Shown: one piece after another, positions 8,388-17,273 of the stretch
How positions within the stretch are numbered: position 1 is the stretch's first letter
How the letters are laid out: each line of letters begins with the position of its first letter
Origin: an uncultured Mycoplasmatota bacterium
GTDB lineage: Bacteria; Bacillota_I; Bacilli_A; RF39; UBA660
Reading direction: 5' to 3'
DNA: 64,000 nt
Assembly (NCBI GenBank): GCA_947165285.1
Contig: CAMUZS010000001.1
Location: 124,001 to 188,000, forward strand
Made by a program: the position numbers and the translations under genes
The notes under the pieces: model-generated
The model's database searches: none
The model's input: only the letters and a program-made list of their open reading frames with translations
Told to the model about the DNA's origin: nothing

Positions 8388-9363
8388 TTCCTACCTCCAA
8401 TACTAAATTAAGAATAAGTATTAAGAGTATATATAATATAGCCAATATCTCTATAATTAATACGCCATATGCATCACTAATTAATATTTTTAGATAACTA
8501 GAATCTAAAATATTAATTAATAATACTAATAACAACGGAATAGAAATAAATGTATATTTAAAGATATTTATTAATGTATTATTACTTTCTTTATTGTTAT
8601 TTAATGTATCATAATAGCTAAATTGATTTCTTATTATTTTAAATGCATCTTCTAAATTACTTTGGTCAACATTTAATACATTATATATAATTTCAATTTC
8701 TTTAATTTTAGTTCTCTCATAAAATCTTTTATAAGCTTGAGAAATTGAAATATTATATGACAAATCTATTAAAATTCTTTGATATTCATCAGATATACTA
8801 TCATCTAATTGATCTATTACTTTATTAATTGCATTATATATATTTGTTTTACTTAAATTATCATCAATTATAATAATAGATTCATATAATTTATTTCTTA
8901 TATCATTACATTTTTGATTATATGACATATTCCACATAAAATCAGGAATACAATAACTTAATATTATTGTTACAACTAACATAATAATATTAAAATTTAT
9001 AGATTCTGTTAAAACTAAACCAAAATATAATATTAATACTATAATTAAAGTAATTATTTTAACAGTAAAATAATCAATTGGACTTTTATATTTTTCTTCT
9101 TTAACTAAAATATATTTTTCATATTTTGATGATTTTTTTACAAAATATTTACTTTGACTAATTAAATTACTTAAATAATGAACTAATTTCCAAATAAAAT
9201 GAATAATTTTTTCAAAAATAGTAGTATCATCAAAATCTTTTTTAGATAAAGAATATTCACTTATTCTTTTTTCTTTTCGATTTTTATTAACAATTTTAAT
9301 TAGATTAAAAATAAGTATTAATGCTAAAATAATACCAATTATTGGAAGTATTAGCATTTTCAT
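8380..9363 (-). CDS. tadB: TadB-like membrane platform protein
   Basis: 327 residues with an N-terminal helix (about 1-25), a pair of helices at about 103-150, a cytoplasmic T2SF-type helical domain, and a C-terminal helical pair at about 270-322, the TadB plan. The cytoplasmic domain contains SDEYQRILIDLSYNISISQA, comparable to the repeated T2SF helical motif. In Tad systems it forms the inner-membrane platform with TadC on which the ATPase acts. AGGTGAT precedes the ATG at 9363; the coding region follows cpaF at a gap of nine bases and overlaps tadC. Confidence 0.7.
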   Translation of the reverse strand: MKMLILPIIGIILALILIFNLIKIVNKNRKEKRISEYSLSKKDFDDTTIFEKIIHFIWKLVHYLSNLISQSKYFVKKSSKYEKYILVKEEKYKSPIDYFTVKIITLIIVLILYFGLVLTESINFNIIMLVVTIILSYCIPDFMWNMSYNQKCNDIRNKLYESIIIIDDNLSKTNIYNAINKVIDQLDDSISDEYQRILIDLSYNISISQAYKRFYERTKIKEIEIIYNVLNVDQSNLEDAFKIIRNQFSYYDTLNNNKESNNTLINIFKYTFISIPLLLVLLINILDSSYLKILISDAYGVLIIEILAILYILLILILNLVLEVGNE

Positions 9364-9372
9364 TAATATCAC

Positions 9373-10662
9373 CTACTTTGAATTACCAAATATATCATCT
9401 ATTAAATCTATATTTTGTGCTTTTATTTTTTTATAAGCTCTTGGAATATTTTTAAATAATTGGAATTCTCCATCAATTATTCCATCTTTTAATAAACCTT
9501 TAGTTTTAAATGAGAATATCTCTTTTAAAACTATTTCACCATTACCATTTTTATTTAATTCTAAAATTGAAGTAATTCTATGTTTATTATCAGATAATTT
9601 TGAAATTGTTATTATTAAATCTACTGCATTAAAAATAGTTTCTCTAGCTATTTTTGATGAAAGATTTTTATCTTCAATATATGCTGATTCTAAATAATTA
9701 ATAACCTCTAAAGCATTATTTACATTAGTTGTTTCTAAAACATTAATTGAATTATCTACCATAACATCAATACTATCACTTACTAACTCTTTAGTTAAAT
9801 TATTCATAATAATTGTATTTGGATGTAAATTTAAAGCTGTTTTAATTATTTTTTCATTTCTACTTAAATACACAACATTATCTTTATTTACATTTAATGT
9901 TTCAGCATCAGATATTGTAACTAATCTTGATGTATCACGACAAAGATTAGCCAAAGATGTTAAAAGTGATGTTTTACCAGATTTTGATCCACCTGAAATG
10001 ACTATATTTAATTTAGCTTTAACTGCAGCATCTAAAAATCTTGCCATATATGGAGTTAAAGTACCAATTTTTACTAATTCATCCATATCCGTTACCATTG
10101 GATTATATTTTTTAATATTAATTATTGGACCTCTTAAACTAACTGGTGGTAAAACCACATTAAGAAGTGATCCATCTGGTAAATTTGTTTCAATAACGTT
10201 AGAATTATCTATTTTAATATTTGACGATGATAACATTTTTTTAATAGTTCTTAATACGTGATCATTATTTATAAATGATACTGAATCATCTTTAATTATT
10301 TTACCATCAACTAATGCATAAATTTCATTATATGAATTAACCATTATTTCTTCAACATTTTCATCTTTTAGTAGTGATGATAATGGTCCATAACCATTTA
10401 TTTCTTCATTAATAATATTATATAAATGATTTCTCTCTAAATTTGATAAATTATATCCTTTTGTTTTTTCTGAAATTACATCAAGAACTAATTCTTTAGT
10501 TATTTGTTGGTTTTCATATGCTAAATTACCTAGTTCACTTAAAATATTTCTTCTTAATATATCTAAATCATCTTTATTTTTAAAAATATTGCTTAAATCT
10601 TCTTCACTATAGTCATAATTTAATTCATAGTTAAACTCTTTAATTAAACTATTTCTTGCCAT
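9373..10662 (-). CDS. cpaF: CpaF/TadA-type secretion ATPase, degenerate active site
   Basis: 429 residues with the full domain plan of TadA/CpaF: helical N-terminal domain (ending NEEINGYGPLSSLLKD, ENVEEIMVN), a PAS-like strand domain (TNLPDGSLLNVVLPP, RGPIINIKKY) and the RecA-like C-terminal domain. Walker A at 224-232 (GGSKSGKTS) is intact. The family's acidic box (usually TIEDAxEL) reads TISDAETL, the Walker B motif (usually IIVGEVRG) reads IIMNNLTK at 284-291, so the catalytic Glu is Asn288, and the His box (usually TLHAN) reads TTNVN. It should bind ATP but looks unable to hydrolyse it normally. Its 5' end overlaps cpaE by 14 bases. Confidence 0.85.
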   Translation of the reverse strand: MARNSLIKEFNYELNYDYSEEDLSNIFKNKDDLDILRRNILSELGNLAYENQQITKELVLDVISEKTKGYNLSNLERNHLYNIINEEINGYGPLSSLLKDENVEEIMVNSYNEIYALVDGKIIKDDSVSFINNDHVLRTIKKMLSSSNIKIDNSNVIETNLPDGSLLNVVLPPVSLRGPIINIKKYNPMVTDMDELVKIGTLTPYMARFLDAAVKAKLNIVISGGSKSGKTSLLTSLANLCRDTSRLVTISDAETLNVNKDNVVYLSRNEKIIKTALNLHPNTIIMNNLTKELVSDSIDVMVDNSINVLETTNVNNALEVINYLESAYIEDKNLSSKIARETIFNAVDLIITISKLSDNKHRITSILELNKNGNGEIVLKEIFSFKTKGLLKDGIIDGEFQLFKNIPRAYKKIKAQNIDLIDDIFGNSK

Positions 10663-11428
10663 TATTATCACTTCCTTTAGTTAAATCCGCTGCAATTGTC
10701 ATCATTGTTGAATAATCTTTATTAAATGTTCTAGCAATACTTGAATTTAATGTAATTATTTCACCTGCCATTATTAATTTATCAATATTTTCAATAAAGA
10801 ATGTATTTGTTATAGAATAATCTATATTGGCTTGTAATATATTTTTAATATCATATAAAGAAAAATAATTTTTATAAGGGTTGTTAGAATTATTTAAAAC
10901 TACATGATAGTTATTTATTTCGATATTATTTAGTATTGATAAAAGTGATCTTGTACTTTTTAAACATAATGGATCATTATTTACTACAAATAATATGTCA
11001 TCTACTTTATCTAAAAGATATAAATTCAATGGATTTAAATCATGGTTTGAATCTATTAAAATAACATCATATTTAAATGTTGCTTGATCAATTATAGAAT
11101 CAATATATCTTAAATCTACTTTTGATGCCTCTCTTGGATCTTTTGGAGCTGCAATTATTGAAATATAATCATTATATTTTAATGTGTAATCATCAAAATC
11201 ACCAAATACATTATTTTTTAAATCTTCTGACATTTCATAAATAGATTTATTATATTTTATATTTAATGATAAAGCTATTGCCCCGCTTGTTAAATCTAAA
11301 TCAATTATTAATACTTTTTTTTCTAAAGCAGAAAAAATTCCAGCCATATTTAAAGTAAAGATTGTTTTACCAACTCCACCTTTAGTAGATGAAAATAATA
11401 TAGTTTTACTATTTTTTATACTATGCAT
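10649..11428 (-). CDS. cpaE: CpaE/TadZ-like ParA/MinD-superfamily ATPase
   Basis: 259 residues. The deviant Walker A loop KGGVGKTIFT near residue 15, the IIDLDLTSGAIALSLN switch I region and DVILIDSNHDLNP mark a MinD/ParA ATPase. CpaE/TadZ proteins localise the Tad machinery at the membrane or pole; here there is no N-terminal receiver-like domain, so it is a minimal version. Asp in DVILIDS (switch II, usually DxPP/G) is kept. The ATG at 11428 has AAGGG about nine bases upstream; a TTG at 11437 is possible. It begins the cpaE-cpaF-tadB-tadC run that leads into sigG. Confidence 0.8.
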   Translation of the reverse strand: MHSIKNSKTILFSSTKGGVGKTIFTLNMAGIFSALEKKVLIIDLDLTSGAIALSLNIKYNKSIYEMSEDLKNNVFGDFDDYTLKYNDYISIIAAPKDPREASKVDLRYIDSIIDQATFKYDVILIDSNHDLNPLNLYLLDKVDDILFVVNNDPLCLKSTRSLLSILNNIEINNYHVVLNNSNNPYKNYFSLYDIKNILQANIDYSITNTFFIENIDKLIMAGEIITLNSSIARTFNKDYSTMMTIAADLTKGSDNNGKK

Positions 11429-11481
11429 ACTTACCAACCCTTTATTATCTACAATTATAACATACGTTTAAATAAATAAAA

Positions 11482-11506
11482 AGAAAAAAGTTCAATTACT
11501 GAACTT
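11482..11506 (-). terminator. intrinsic terminator enclosing the yqeY stop codon
   Basis: Stem AAGTTCA/TGAACTT on both strands with the yqeY TAA (11496-11498) in the loop, followed on the minus strand by a T-run. The last codons of yqeY form the 5' arm. Confidence 0.85.
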
Positions 11507-11948
11507 CATTTAATCTATCTTTAATTATTTTTGAAACCAATGCTTTATCTGCTTTTATGCCAAAAAAATCATTAGCTTCTTTCATTAAAGTACCCATATC
11601 CTTCATAGATGTTGGTTTAACTCTATTAAAAATATCATCTATTCCTTTATTTATCTCTTCAATACTTAACTCTTCTGGTAAATATTTTTTAATTAAATCA
11701 ACTTCTCTTTTTAGATCTTTAACTACTTCATCTTTTCCATATTTTTGATATTCTTCAATACCATCATTTTTTTGTTTTAAAAATTTTTTTAATGTAAGAA
11801 TTATCTCTTCTTCAGATAATTCATGATTTTTAGCAATTTTTTCAGTTTGTAAAGCATTTTTAGCCATTCTAAGTGTTATTAATGTTGCTTTATCATTTTC
11901 TTTCATTGCTTTTACAATATCATTATTTATTTCTTCAACTATATTCAT
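11496..11948 (-). CDS. yqeY: GatB/YqeY-domain protein
   Basis: 150 residues, the standard length of YqeY, a helical protein resembling the tail domain of the GatB subunit of amidotransferases; its function is not firmly known. Characteristic stretches are ALQTEKIAKNHELSEEEIILTLKK, KQKNDGIEEYQKYGKDE and the C-terminal PTSMKDMGTLMKEAN. AGGTGAT precedes the ATG at 11948. It follows rpsU by 12 bases as in Bacillus, so the two share a transcript from the rpsU promoter and end at the terminator overlapping its stop codon. Confidence 0.92.
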   Translation of the reverse strand: MNIVEEINNDIVKAMKENDKATLITLRMAKNALQTEKIAKNHELSEEEIILTLKKFLKQKNDGIEEYQKYGKDEVVKDLKREVDLIKKYLPEELSIEEINKGIDDIFNRVKPTSMKDMGTLMKEANDFFGIKADKALVSKIIKDRLNEVQ

Positions 11949-11960
11949 TATAATCACCTA

Positions 11961-12152
11961 TTAAGCATTACGTCTTGCATGTTTTCTTGCATTTCTTGTC
12001 ATTTCTTCCTTTTCTTCTCTTCTTTTTACTCCAGGTTTTTTATAATATTTTCTTTCTTTTAGTTTAGAAGGGACACCACTTTTAGCAACACTAACTTTTA
12101 GTCTTCTCATTGCATTATCAATATTGCCATCTTTAACTACTACCTTTGTCAT
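11961..12152 (-). CDS. rpsU: 30S ribosomal protein S21
   Basis: 63 residues, basic, with the S21 hallmarks: VVVKDGNIDNAMRRLKVSVA, KLKERKYYKKPGVKRR and a final Arg/Lys-rich KHARR. It binds near the anti-Shine-Dalgarno end of 16S rRNA. GGGAGGG precedes the ATG, and a well-formed promoter lies at 12183-12212. Operon partner: yqeY. Confidence 0.97.
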   Translation of the reverse strand: MTKVVVKDGNIDNAMRRLKVSVAKSGVPSKLKERKYYKKPGVKRREEKEEMTRNARKHARRNA

Positions 12153-12182
12153 TTTATTCCCTCCCTTCTCTCACTAAGAGTT

Positions 12183-12212
12183 ATTATAACACTAAATTCT
12201 TTTTCTTGACAA
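12183..12212 (-). promoter_or_regulatory. sigma-A type promoter of rpsU-yqeY
   Basis: Minus strand TTGTCA (12207-12212), 18-base spacer, TATAAT (12183-12188). The -35 box starts immediately behind the T-run of the miaB terminator, so two transcription units are packed end to end. Confidence 0.75.
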
Positions 12213-12248
12213 GAAAAAAGCACTAATTTTGTTAGTTTTTAGTACTTT
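12213..12248 (-). terminator. intrinsic terminator of miaB
   Basis: Stem AGTACTAA/TTAGTGCT (one G-T pair) with a 12-base loop and T-run on the minus strand, starting two bases after the miaB stop. Confidence 0.8.
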
Positions 12249-12249
12249 T

Positions 12250-13653
12250 TTATATAATTTCTCCATCTAAAGAAAAACTTTTTGCATCAGTTATTTTAAC
12301 ATCTATTATTTTTCCAATTGTATCATGTGGAGCTAAAACATTAACTAATTTCATATTTTCAGTATATCCACATACTTTATTATTATCTTTTTGTGATACT
12401 TCTGTAACTAATACTTTTACTATTTTATTTAAATATTTTTGATTATTTTTATTTGAAAAACTATTAACTAATTCATTTAGTCTTTGTAAACGTTCTTCTT
12501 TTTCTAATAAAGATATATTATCTTGCATTTTTGCAGCTGGAGTTCCTTCTCTTGGAGAATAGATAAATGTAAAAGCAGAATCATATTCACATTTTTTAAC
12601 AACATCTAATGTTTCTAAAAAATCTTCTTCACTTTCTTGAGGAAATCCAACGATTATATCAGTTGTTATTGAAACATTTGGTACTGCTTCTTTTATTTTA
12701 TTAAATAATTTTAAATACTCTTCTTTAGTATATCTTCTTCCCATTAATTTTAATATTCTAGATGATCCTGATTGAAGTGGTAAATGAATATATGGCATAA
12801 TATTATCATATTTTGCAATAACATTTATCATTTCATCTGTGAAATCCCAAGGATGAGAAGTTACAAATCTTAATCTTTTAATACCTGTTTTAGCAACATT
12901 TTCTAAAAGTTCTGCAAATGACATTTCATTTTCAATATCTTTTCCATATGCATTAACATTTTGGCCAAGTAATGTTACTTCTAAATATCCATTATTTACA
13001 AGATCATTTATTTCTTTTATGATATCAGATGATTTCCTACTTCTTTGTTTTCCTCTTGTATATGGAACTATACAATAAGTACAAAATTTATCACATCCAT
13101 ACATAATATTTACCCAAGCAGATACCTTAGAATCTCTTTTATATGGAATATTTTCATATACATTTCCTTCAATAGAATAAACTTCAATTTCTTGCTTTTT
13201 ATTATATTCTTTTATTAATTTTGGAAGTTCATGAATATTATGAGTTCCAAAAACAATATCTACATATGGATGTCTTGATTTTATTTCATTAACTACCCCT
13301 TCTTCTTGAGCCATACACCCACATATACATATTATTAAATCTTTATTTATTTCCTTTAAATGCTTACATCTTCCTAAATATCCAAATACTTTATCATGAG
13401 CATTTTCTCTTACAGCACATGTATTTAATATTGCAATATCTGCTTCTTCTAAAATATCGGTTTTAATAGCTCCCATATTTTCTAAATGTGCAGCAAGTTC
13501 TTCACTATCATGAACATTCATTTGGCATCCATAAGTCTTTAAATAATACTTTTTATTTTTTAATTCATCAGTTTTTTCTTCTTGTTTTAAATATACAACT
13601 TCAACAGGATTTTTTGTTCTTTTTCTTTCTTCATTTTGATTTGGTAAATTCAT
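12250..13653 (-). CDS. miaB: tRNA-2-methylthio-N6-dimethylallyladenosine synthase MiaB
   Basis: 467 residues of the radical-SAM methylthiotransferase family. The N-terminal UPF0004 domain shows the three cluster cysteines in KTYGCQMNVHDSEE, NTCAVRENA and CGCMAQEE; the radical-SAM core has GCDKFCTYCIVPYTRGKQRS (CxxxCxxC); a C-terminal TRAM domain (VTEVSQKD...GYTENMKLV) ends the protein. It adds the methylthio group to i6A37 of tRNAs reading UNN codons. GGAAGTG precedes the ATG at 13653. The specific assignment to MiaB rather than MtaB or RimO rests on the KTYGCQMNxxDSE and GKQRSR signatures. Confidence 0.95.
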   Translation of the reverse strand: MNLPNQNEERKRTKNPVEVVYLKQEEKTDELKNKKYYLKTYGCQMNVHDSEELAAHLENMGAIKTDILEEADIAILNTCAVRENAHDKVFGYLGRCKHLKEINKDLIICICGCMAQEEGVVNEIKSRHPYVDIVFGTHNIHELPKLIKEYNKKQEIEVYSIEGNVYENIPYKRDSKVSAWVNIMYGCDKFCTYCIVPYTRGKQRSRKSSDIIKEINDLVNNGYLEVTLLGQNVNAYGKDIENEMSFAELLENVAKTGIKRLRFVTSHPWDFTDEMINVIAKYDNIMPYIHLPLQSGSSRILKLMGRRYTKEEYLKLFNKIKEAVPNVSITTDIIVGFPQESEEDFLETLDVVKKCEYDSAFTFIYSPREGTPAAKMQDNISLLEKEERLQRLNELVNSFSNKNNQKYLNKIVKVLVTEVSQKDNNKVCGYTENMKLVNVLAPHDTIGKIIDVKITDAKSFSLDGEII

Positions 13654-13682
13654 ATCAATCACTTCCGTTTTTAAATTATATC

Positions 13683-13709
13683 AAAAAAGATGCTTTATTG
13701 CATCTTTTT
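13683..13709 (-). terminator. terminator enclosing the end of the second RpoD-like gene
   Basis: Stem AAAAAGATGC/GCATCTTTTTT with the loop AATAAA containing the TAA stop (13695-13697) of the upstream sigma gene. The last Lys-Lys-Met-Gln codons form the 5' arm, and the T-run follows directly. Confidence 0.88.
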
Positions 13710-15419
13710 CTTACTTAAAATATGTTTATTTATTCTTAATAATTCATTTACTTGATATAGTAAACGATTAACATATTTTAATTCAAGTTCATTTAATTTT
13801 AATAAATTAATCTTTTTATCCCAATTTTCCCCAAAAAATCTTCTTAAATATATTGCATATTCGTCATTTAATGACATTAATACATCACATACTTCTTTTT
13901 GAGAATATCTATTTGATAATAATTCAAATATATTATAATAATTTTCTTCTTCATTTAATTTTACTGAATTAGATAATCTATATCTAACTCCTTTAATTCT
14001 ATTATCTTTTTCTAATTTTACTAATCCTTCATCAGGTTTTTCTAAATAATTTGATAAATTTTTTAAATCAGAATTATTTCTTAATTTTTTAATAGCTTTT
14101 GATTCAATTTGTCTAATTCTTTCCCTAGTTAATTGTAACATTTCACCTAATTCTCTTAAAGTATATTCTCTTCCATAAAAACCATATCTATATTTTATTA
14201 TTTCTATTTCTCTTGGAGATAGAGTTTTTGTATTTTCAAATAATTTTTCTAGTTCATCTCTTAAACTTTTTTTCTCATATGATTCTTCAATATTTGTTTT
14301 TTCATCAACTACAAAATCCATTATCATTGTTTCATCATCATCTGTAATTGTTTGGTTTAATGAAGAATAAGAAGTTTTATCTATTATTTTAAGACATTCA
14401 TCAACAGTTTTTATTGGGATATTAGTAATTTTTGAAATTTCTTCAGAAGTAGGACGTCTTCTAATTTCTTGTTCTAATTTTTTTGAAGTCATACTTATTT
14501 TATTTATAATATCATGTAAATATGATGGAATTCTAATTAATCTTGATTTATCAGTAATAGCTCTATGAATACTTTGTTTAATCCACCATGTAGCATAAGT
14601 TCCAAATTTAAAATTTTTAGTTACATCAAATTTTTTAGCTGCTGTCATAACTCCAATAGAACCTTCTTGAATTAAGTCTTCATAATCTAGACCATTACCT
14701 AAATATCTTCTGGCAATTTTTATAACTAATCTTAAATTATGAGCTGCCATTTTATTTATAGCATCATTATCTCCTTGTAATATTTTATAACCTAATTCTA
14801 TTTCTTCATCTCTAGTTAATAATGGCAATCTGCTAACATCTCTCATATATTGAGTTAATAGATTTTGAGTATCTAAATTTTCATTATATTGTTCAATTGT
14901 GTCATCTAATTGATCTTTAATTTCTATATTATTTATTACACAATATGATTCTATAAAAGAACATAATAAATCATTATCTTCAAAGATAGATTCTAATTTT
15001 CCTTCTTTAATTAAATTTTCGTTTTTCTCATAAATTATTGATAAAATAGATGATATTTTTTCATTATTTGATATTAATGAATAGCTTTCATCAGGAGAAG
15101 GATAATAATCAAATTTTTCAAAAAAATCTAAAATTTGATTCATTGATAATAATGCTTTATTATAATATTTAGAATAATCAATATTATTATTAATATAAGC
15201 ATTAATAATATCTAATGTATTACCATGATTTAAATGATTTGAAATATAAATTTTTATAGACCTAGATACCATATTTTTAAGATTATTTAATGTAATTTCA
15301 TCCTCTTTATCATTAATTTGTTCTAATACACTATTTAAAATTTCATCTTTATCAATTTCAATATAATTAATCTTTTTTAAATTACTTTCTAATAAATCCT
15401 CAATTTTTTTTGTGTTCAT
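13695..15419 (-). CDS. second RpoD-like sigma-70 factor with a long C-terminal extension
   Basis: 574 residues. A divergent N-terminal domain (1-185) precedes region 1.2 (LLTQYMRDVSRLPLLTRDEE), region 2 (about 220-295, with NLRLVIKIARRY, DLIQEGSIG, FKFGTYATWWIKQSIHRAI), region 3 (about 300-350) and region 4 (about 395-452, EYTLRELGEMLQLTRERIRQ). About 120 further residues (456-574) follow region 4, where primary sigma factors normally stop. The true sigA is elsewhere in the window, so this is a group-2 type paralogue of unknown regulon. GGGGGA precedes the ATG; the stop codon is inside the terminator. It lies alone between miaB and the DUF2207 gene. Confidence 0.88.
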   Translation of the reverse strand: MNTKKIEDLLESNLKKINYIEIDKDEILNSVLEQINDKEDEITLNNLKNMVSRSIKIYISNHLNHGNTLDIINAYINNNIDYSKYYNKALLSMNQILDFFEKFDYYPSPDESYSLISNNEKISSILSIIYEKNENLIKEGKLESIFEDNDLLCSFIESYCVINNIEIKDQLDDTIEQYNENLDTQNLLTQYMRDVSRLPLLTRDEEIELGYKILQGDNDAINKMAAHNLRLVIKIARRYLGNGLDYEDLIQEGSIGVMTAAKKFDVTKNFKFGTYATWWIKQSIHRAITDKSRLIRIPSYLHDIINKISMTSKKLEQEIRRRPTSEEISKITNIPIKTVDECLKIIDKTSYSSLNQTITDDDETMIMDFVVDEKTNIEESYEKKSLRDELEKLFENTKTLSPREIEIIKYRYGFYGREYTLRELGEMLQLTRERIRQIESKAIKKLRNNSDLKNLSNYLEKPDEGLVKLEKDNRIKGVRYRLSNSVKLNEEENYYNIFELLSNRYSQKEVCDVLMSLNDEYAIYLRRFFGENWDKKINLLKLNELELKYVNRLLYQVNELLRINKHILSKKKMQ

Positions 15420-15488
15420 AAATATCCCCCTAATAAACTTATTGATTTGATATTATATCACTTATTTATAAAATGTCAATTATGATAC

Positions 15489-15513
15489 AAAAAAAGAACT
15501 AAAATAGTTCTTT
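15489..15513 (-). terminator. terminator of the DUF2207 gene
   Basis: Stem AAAGAACTA/TAGTTCTTT with a three-base loop and T-run on the minus strand, beginning at the base after the TAA stop. Confidence 0.88.
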
Positions 15514-17202
15514 TTAACGGAAACCGCCTCCGCCGCCTCCGCCTCCGAAGGAACCTCCTCCTCCTCCACCAGATGAGAATCCTCCTCCACCTGATGAGTA
15601 GCTAGTAGCACGAGATCTTGCTACACTAGCAGCGTTAACTCCAGTTGTTGAAAAATCATGTATTAAAATTATACTAGTATAAGTATCATCTGTAATAACA
15701 TCTGGATATAAGTCTTTAAATTCTTTTGCAACTTCTTTTGCCATACCAAATATTTGAGCATAAATTAAATAATCTCTCCACATTTTTACTTCAATAGCCT
15801 CTTTTTCATGAAGTGTTGTAAATTCTTTAAAGAATTTCTTTAAACCTGCAAGTTGAGAACCTTTTTCATTTAATTGTACAGTTGCTCCAGCAATTTTTTT
15901 CTCACTACCAAGGAAACCTTTAGTTGTAGTAGTTTCAATATAATTACTATCTTCACAAATATCTTTATATTTTGCAATATTAACATTATCAAACCAATTT
16001 AATACCTTAGAATAATTATTAGAACAATACTTTTTAAATTCATTTGTTTCTAAAATATTATCTTTAGCAGCAGTTTTCATCATATTAAACATTTTAAGTT
16101 CAGTTACATCAGTAGGTTCTTCTTTTAATTCAATTTTAGTATTTTTATTTTTAAATATTCCTTTTTCCTCAGTTGTAACATTAACTTTATCTTCTTTTAT
16201 CCATTTCAAAAGTATAGCTCCTAAAAGATCAGTTTTTTTCTTAATTAATCTATATTCACTTGAAATATAATATGCCATTAGAAAATCATCTTTAAATGGT
16301 AAATCTCTAAATGGTAAAACATCTTTTTTAGGATATATTTTATTTTTTATCTTATCTGATGAATTAGAACTATTTCCAAATATAATGGCTAGTACAATTA
16401 TTAAAATTGTTGGACCAAATACCGATAATAATCCAAATATGACAGCTAATGCATCTTCTTTTTTCTTATCATATTTTTTAGTACCTTCTTCAGCACCTTC
16501 AAATACTTGATCCCAAGTTTTATTTATTTTATTTGTTGTATTAAAATAATCTTTTGGAAATTTAACAAGTATAGTCATATAATCACTTGATTTTAAACCA
16601 TTTTTTGGAGGTTGCATTTCAATATATCCATCATATACATATGCTGTTCCTCCATAATTACCATATCCCCATACATCTAATGAATCCTCATATCTTTTAT
16701 CACTATGTATTTTTATATAAACATCATTTGGTTTAGGTTTCATATCATATGGAATAAGTTGCCAAAATAATATTTGATATCCGTCTGTTGTATTATAAAT
16801 ATAGTTTTCAATATCATATTTTAAAGTATATACTCTTTTTCCATATTCAGATATTCCCCAACAAAGATCGACTTCTTTTCCATCTACATAAATACCATTT
16901 GTATTTTTCTTTTTATCAAAACTATTTTTTATATTCCATGAACTTACAAATTCATATTTTTGTCCTCGATCATCAGATACTGTAAAATTAGTAATTTTAG
17001 AATTACCTAAATTATAATATGGATGATATCCTTCAGTTCCTTCAGTTAATTTAGCATCCCATACCTCAGTAATATGAGCAGTACCTTCATTATCTACATA
17101 AATATCCATAGATATCTTGTTTATTTTATTTGATGCAAAAACACTAGTAGTTCCTAAAATAAACAAGAATAAAAATAATAATAATAATTTTATTTTTTTC
17201 AT
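15514..17202 (-). CDS. DUF2207 membrane protein with glycine-rich tail
   Basis: 562 residues. A signal peptide or first helix (MKKIKLLLLFLFLFILGTTS) leads to an extracytoplasmic DUF2207 domain (about 25-230, with the KISMDIYVDNEGTAHITEVW start), a membrane helix at about 250-275, a cytoplasmic region, and a terminal run of Gly/Ser/Phe (about 535-562). DUF2207 proteins usually sit beside LemA, as here (18011-18565), but their function is unknown. AGAGGTGA precedes the ATG at 17202, so I reject the 17 codons open upstream. The tail is encoded by GCC/TCC-rich DNA that stands out in this AT-rich sequence, which simply reflects glycine codons. Confidence 0.85.
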   Translation of the reverse strand: MKKIKLLLLFLFLFILGTTSVFASNKINKISMDIYVDNEGTAHITEVWDAKLTEGTEGYHPYYNLGNSKITNFTVSDDRGQKYEFVSSWNIKNSFDKKKNTNGIYVDGKEVDLCWGISEYGKRVYTLKYDIENYIYNTTDGYQILFWQLIPYDMKPKPNDVYIKIHSDKRYEDSLDVWGYGNYGGTAYVYDGYIEMQPPKNGLKSSDYMTILVKFPKDYFNTTNKINKTWDQVFEGAEEGTKKYDKKKEDALAVIFGLLSVFGPTILIIVLAIIFGNSSNSSDKIKNKIYPKKDVLPFRDLPFKDDFLMAYYISSEYRLIKKKTDLLGAILLKWIKEDKVNVTTEEKGIFKNKNTKIELKEEPTDVTELKMFNMMKTAAKDNILETNEFKKYCSNNYSKVLNWFDNVNIAKYKDICEDSNYIETTTTKGFLGSEKKIAGATVQLNEKGSQLAGLKKFFKEFTTLHEKEAIEVKMWRDYLIYAQIFGMAKEVAKEFKDLYPDVITDDTYTSIILIHDFSTTGVNAASVARSRATSYSSGGGGFSSGGGGGGSFGGGGGGGGFR

Positions 17203-17234
17203 ATATTCACCTCTTACATTAATTCTATCATAAA

Positions 17235-17265
17235 ATAAAAAAAGAATTAACAAAAATAATTCTTT
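17235..17265 (-). terminator. intrinsic terminator downstream of the 224-residue gene
   Basis: Nine-bp stem AAAGAATTA/TAATTCTTT and T-run on the minus strand, nine bases past the stop codon at 17274. Confidence 0.75.
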
Positions 17266-17273
17266 TTTTTATA

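Noticed and set aside
15514-15610. GC-rich patch as a possible insertion or foreign DNA
   Set aside because: It encodes a Gly/Ser-rich tail of the DUF2207 protein, a normal feature of that family.
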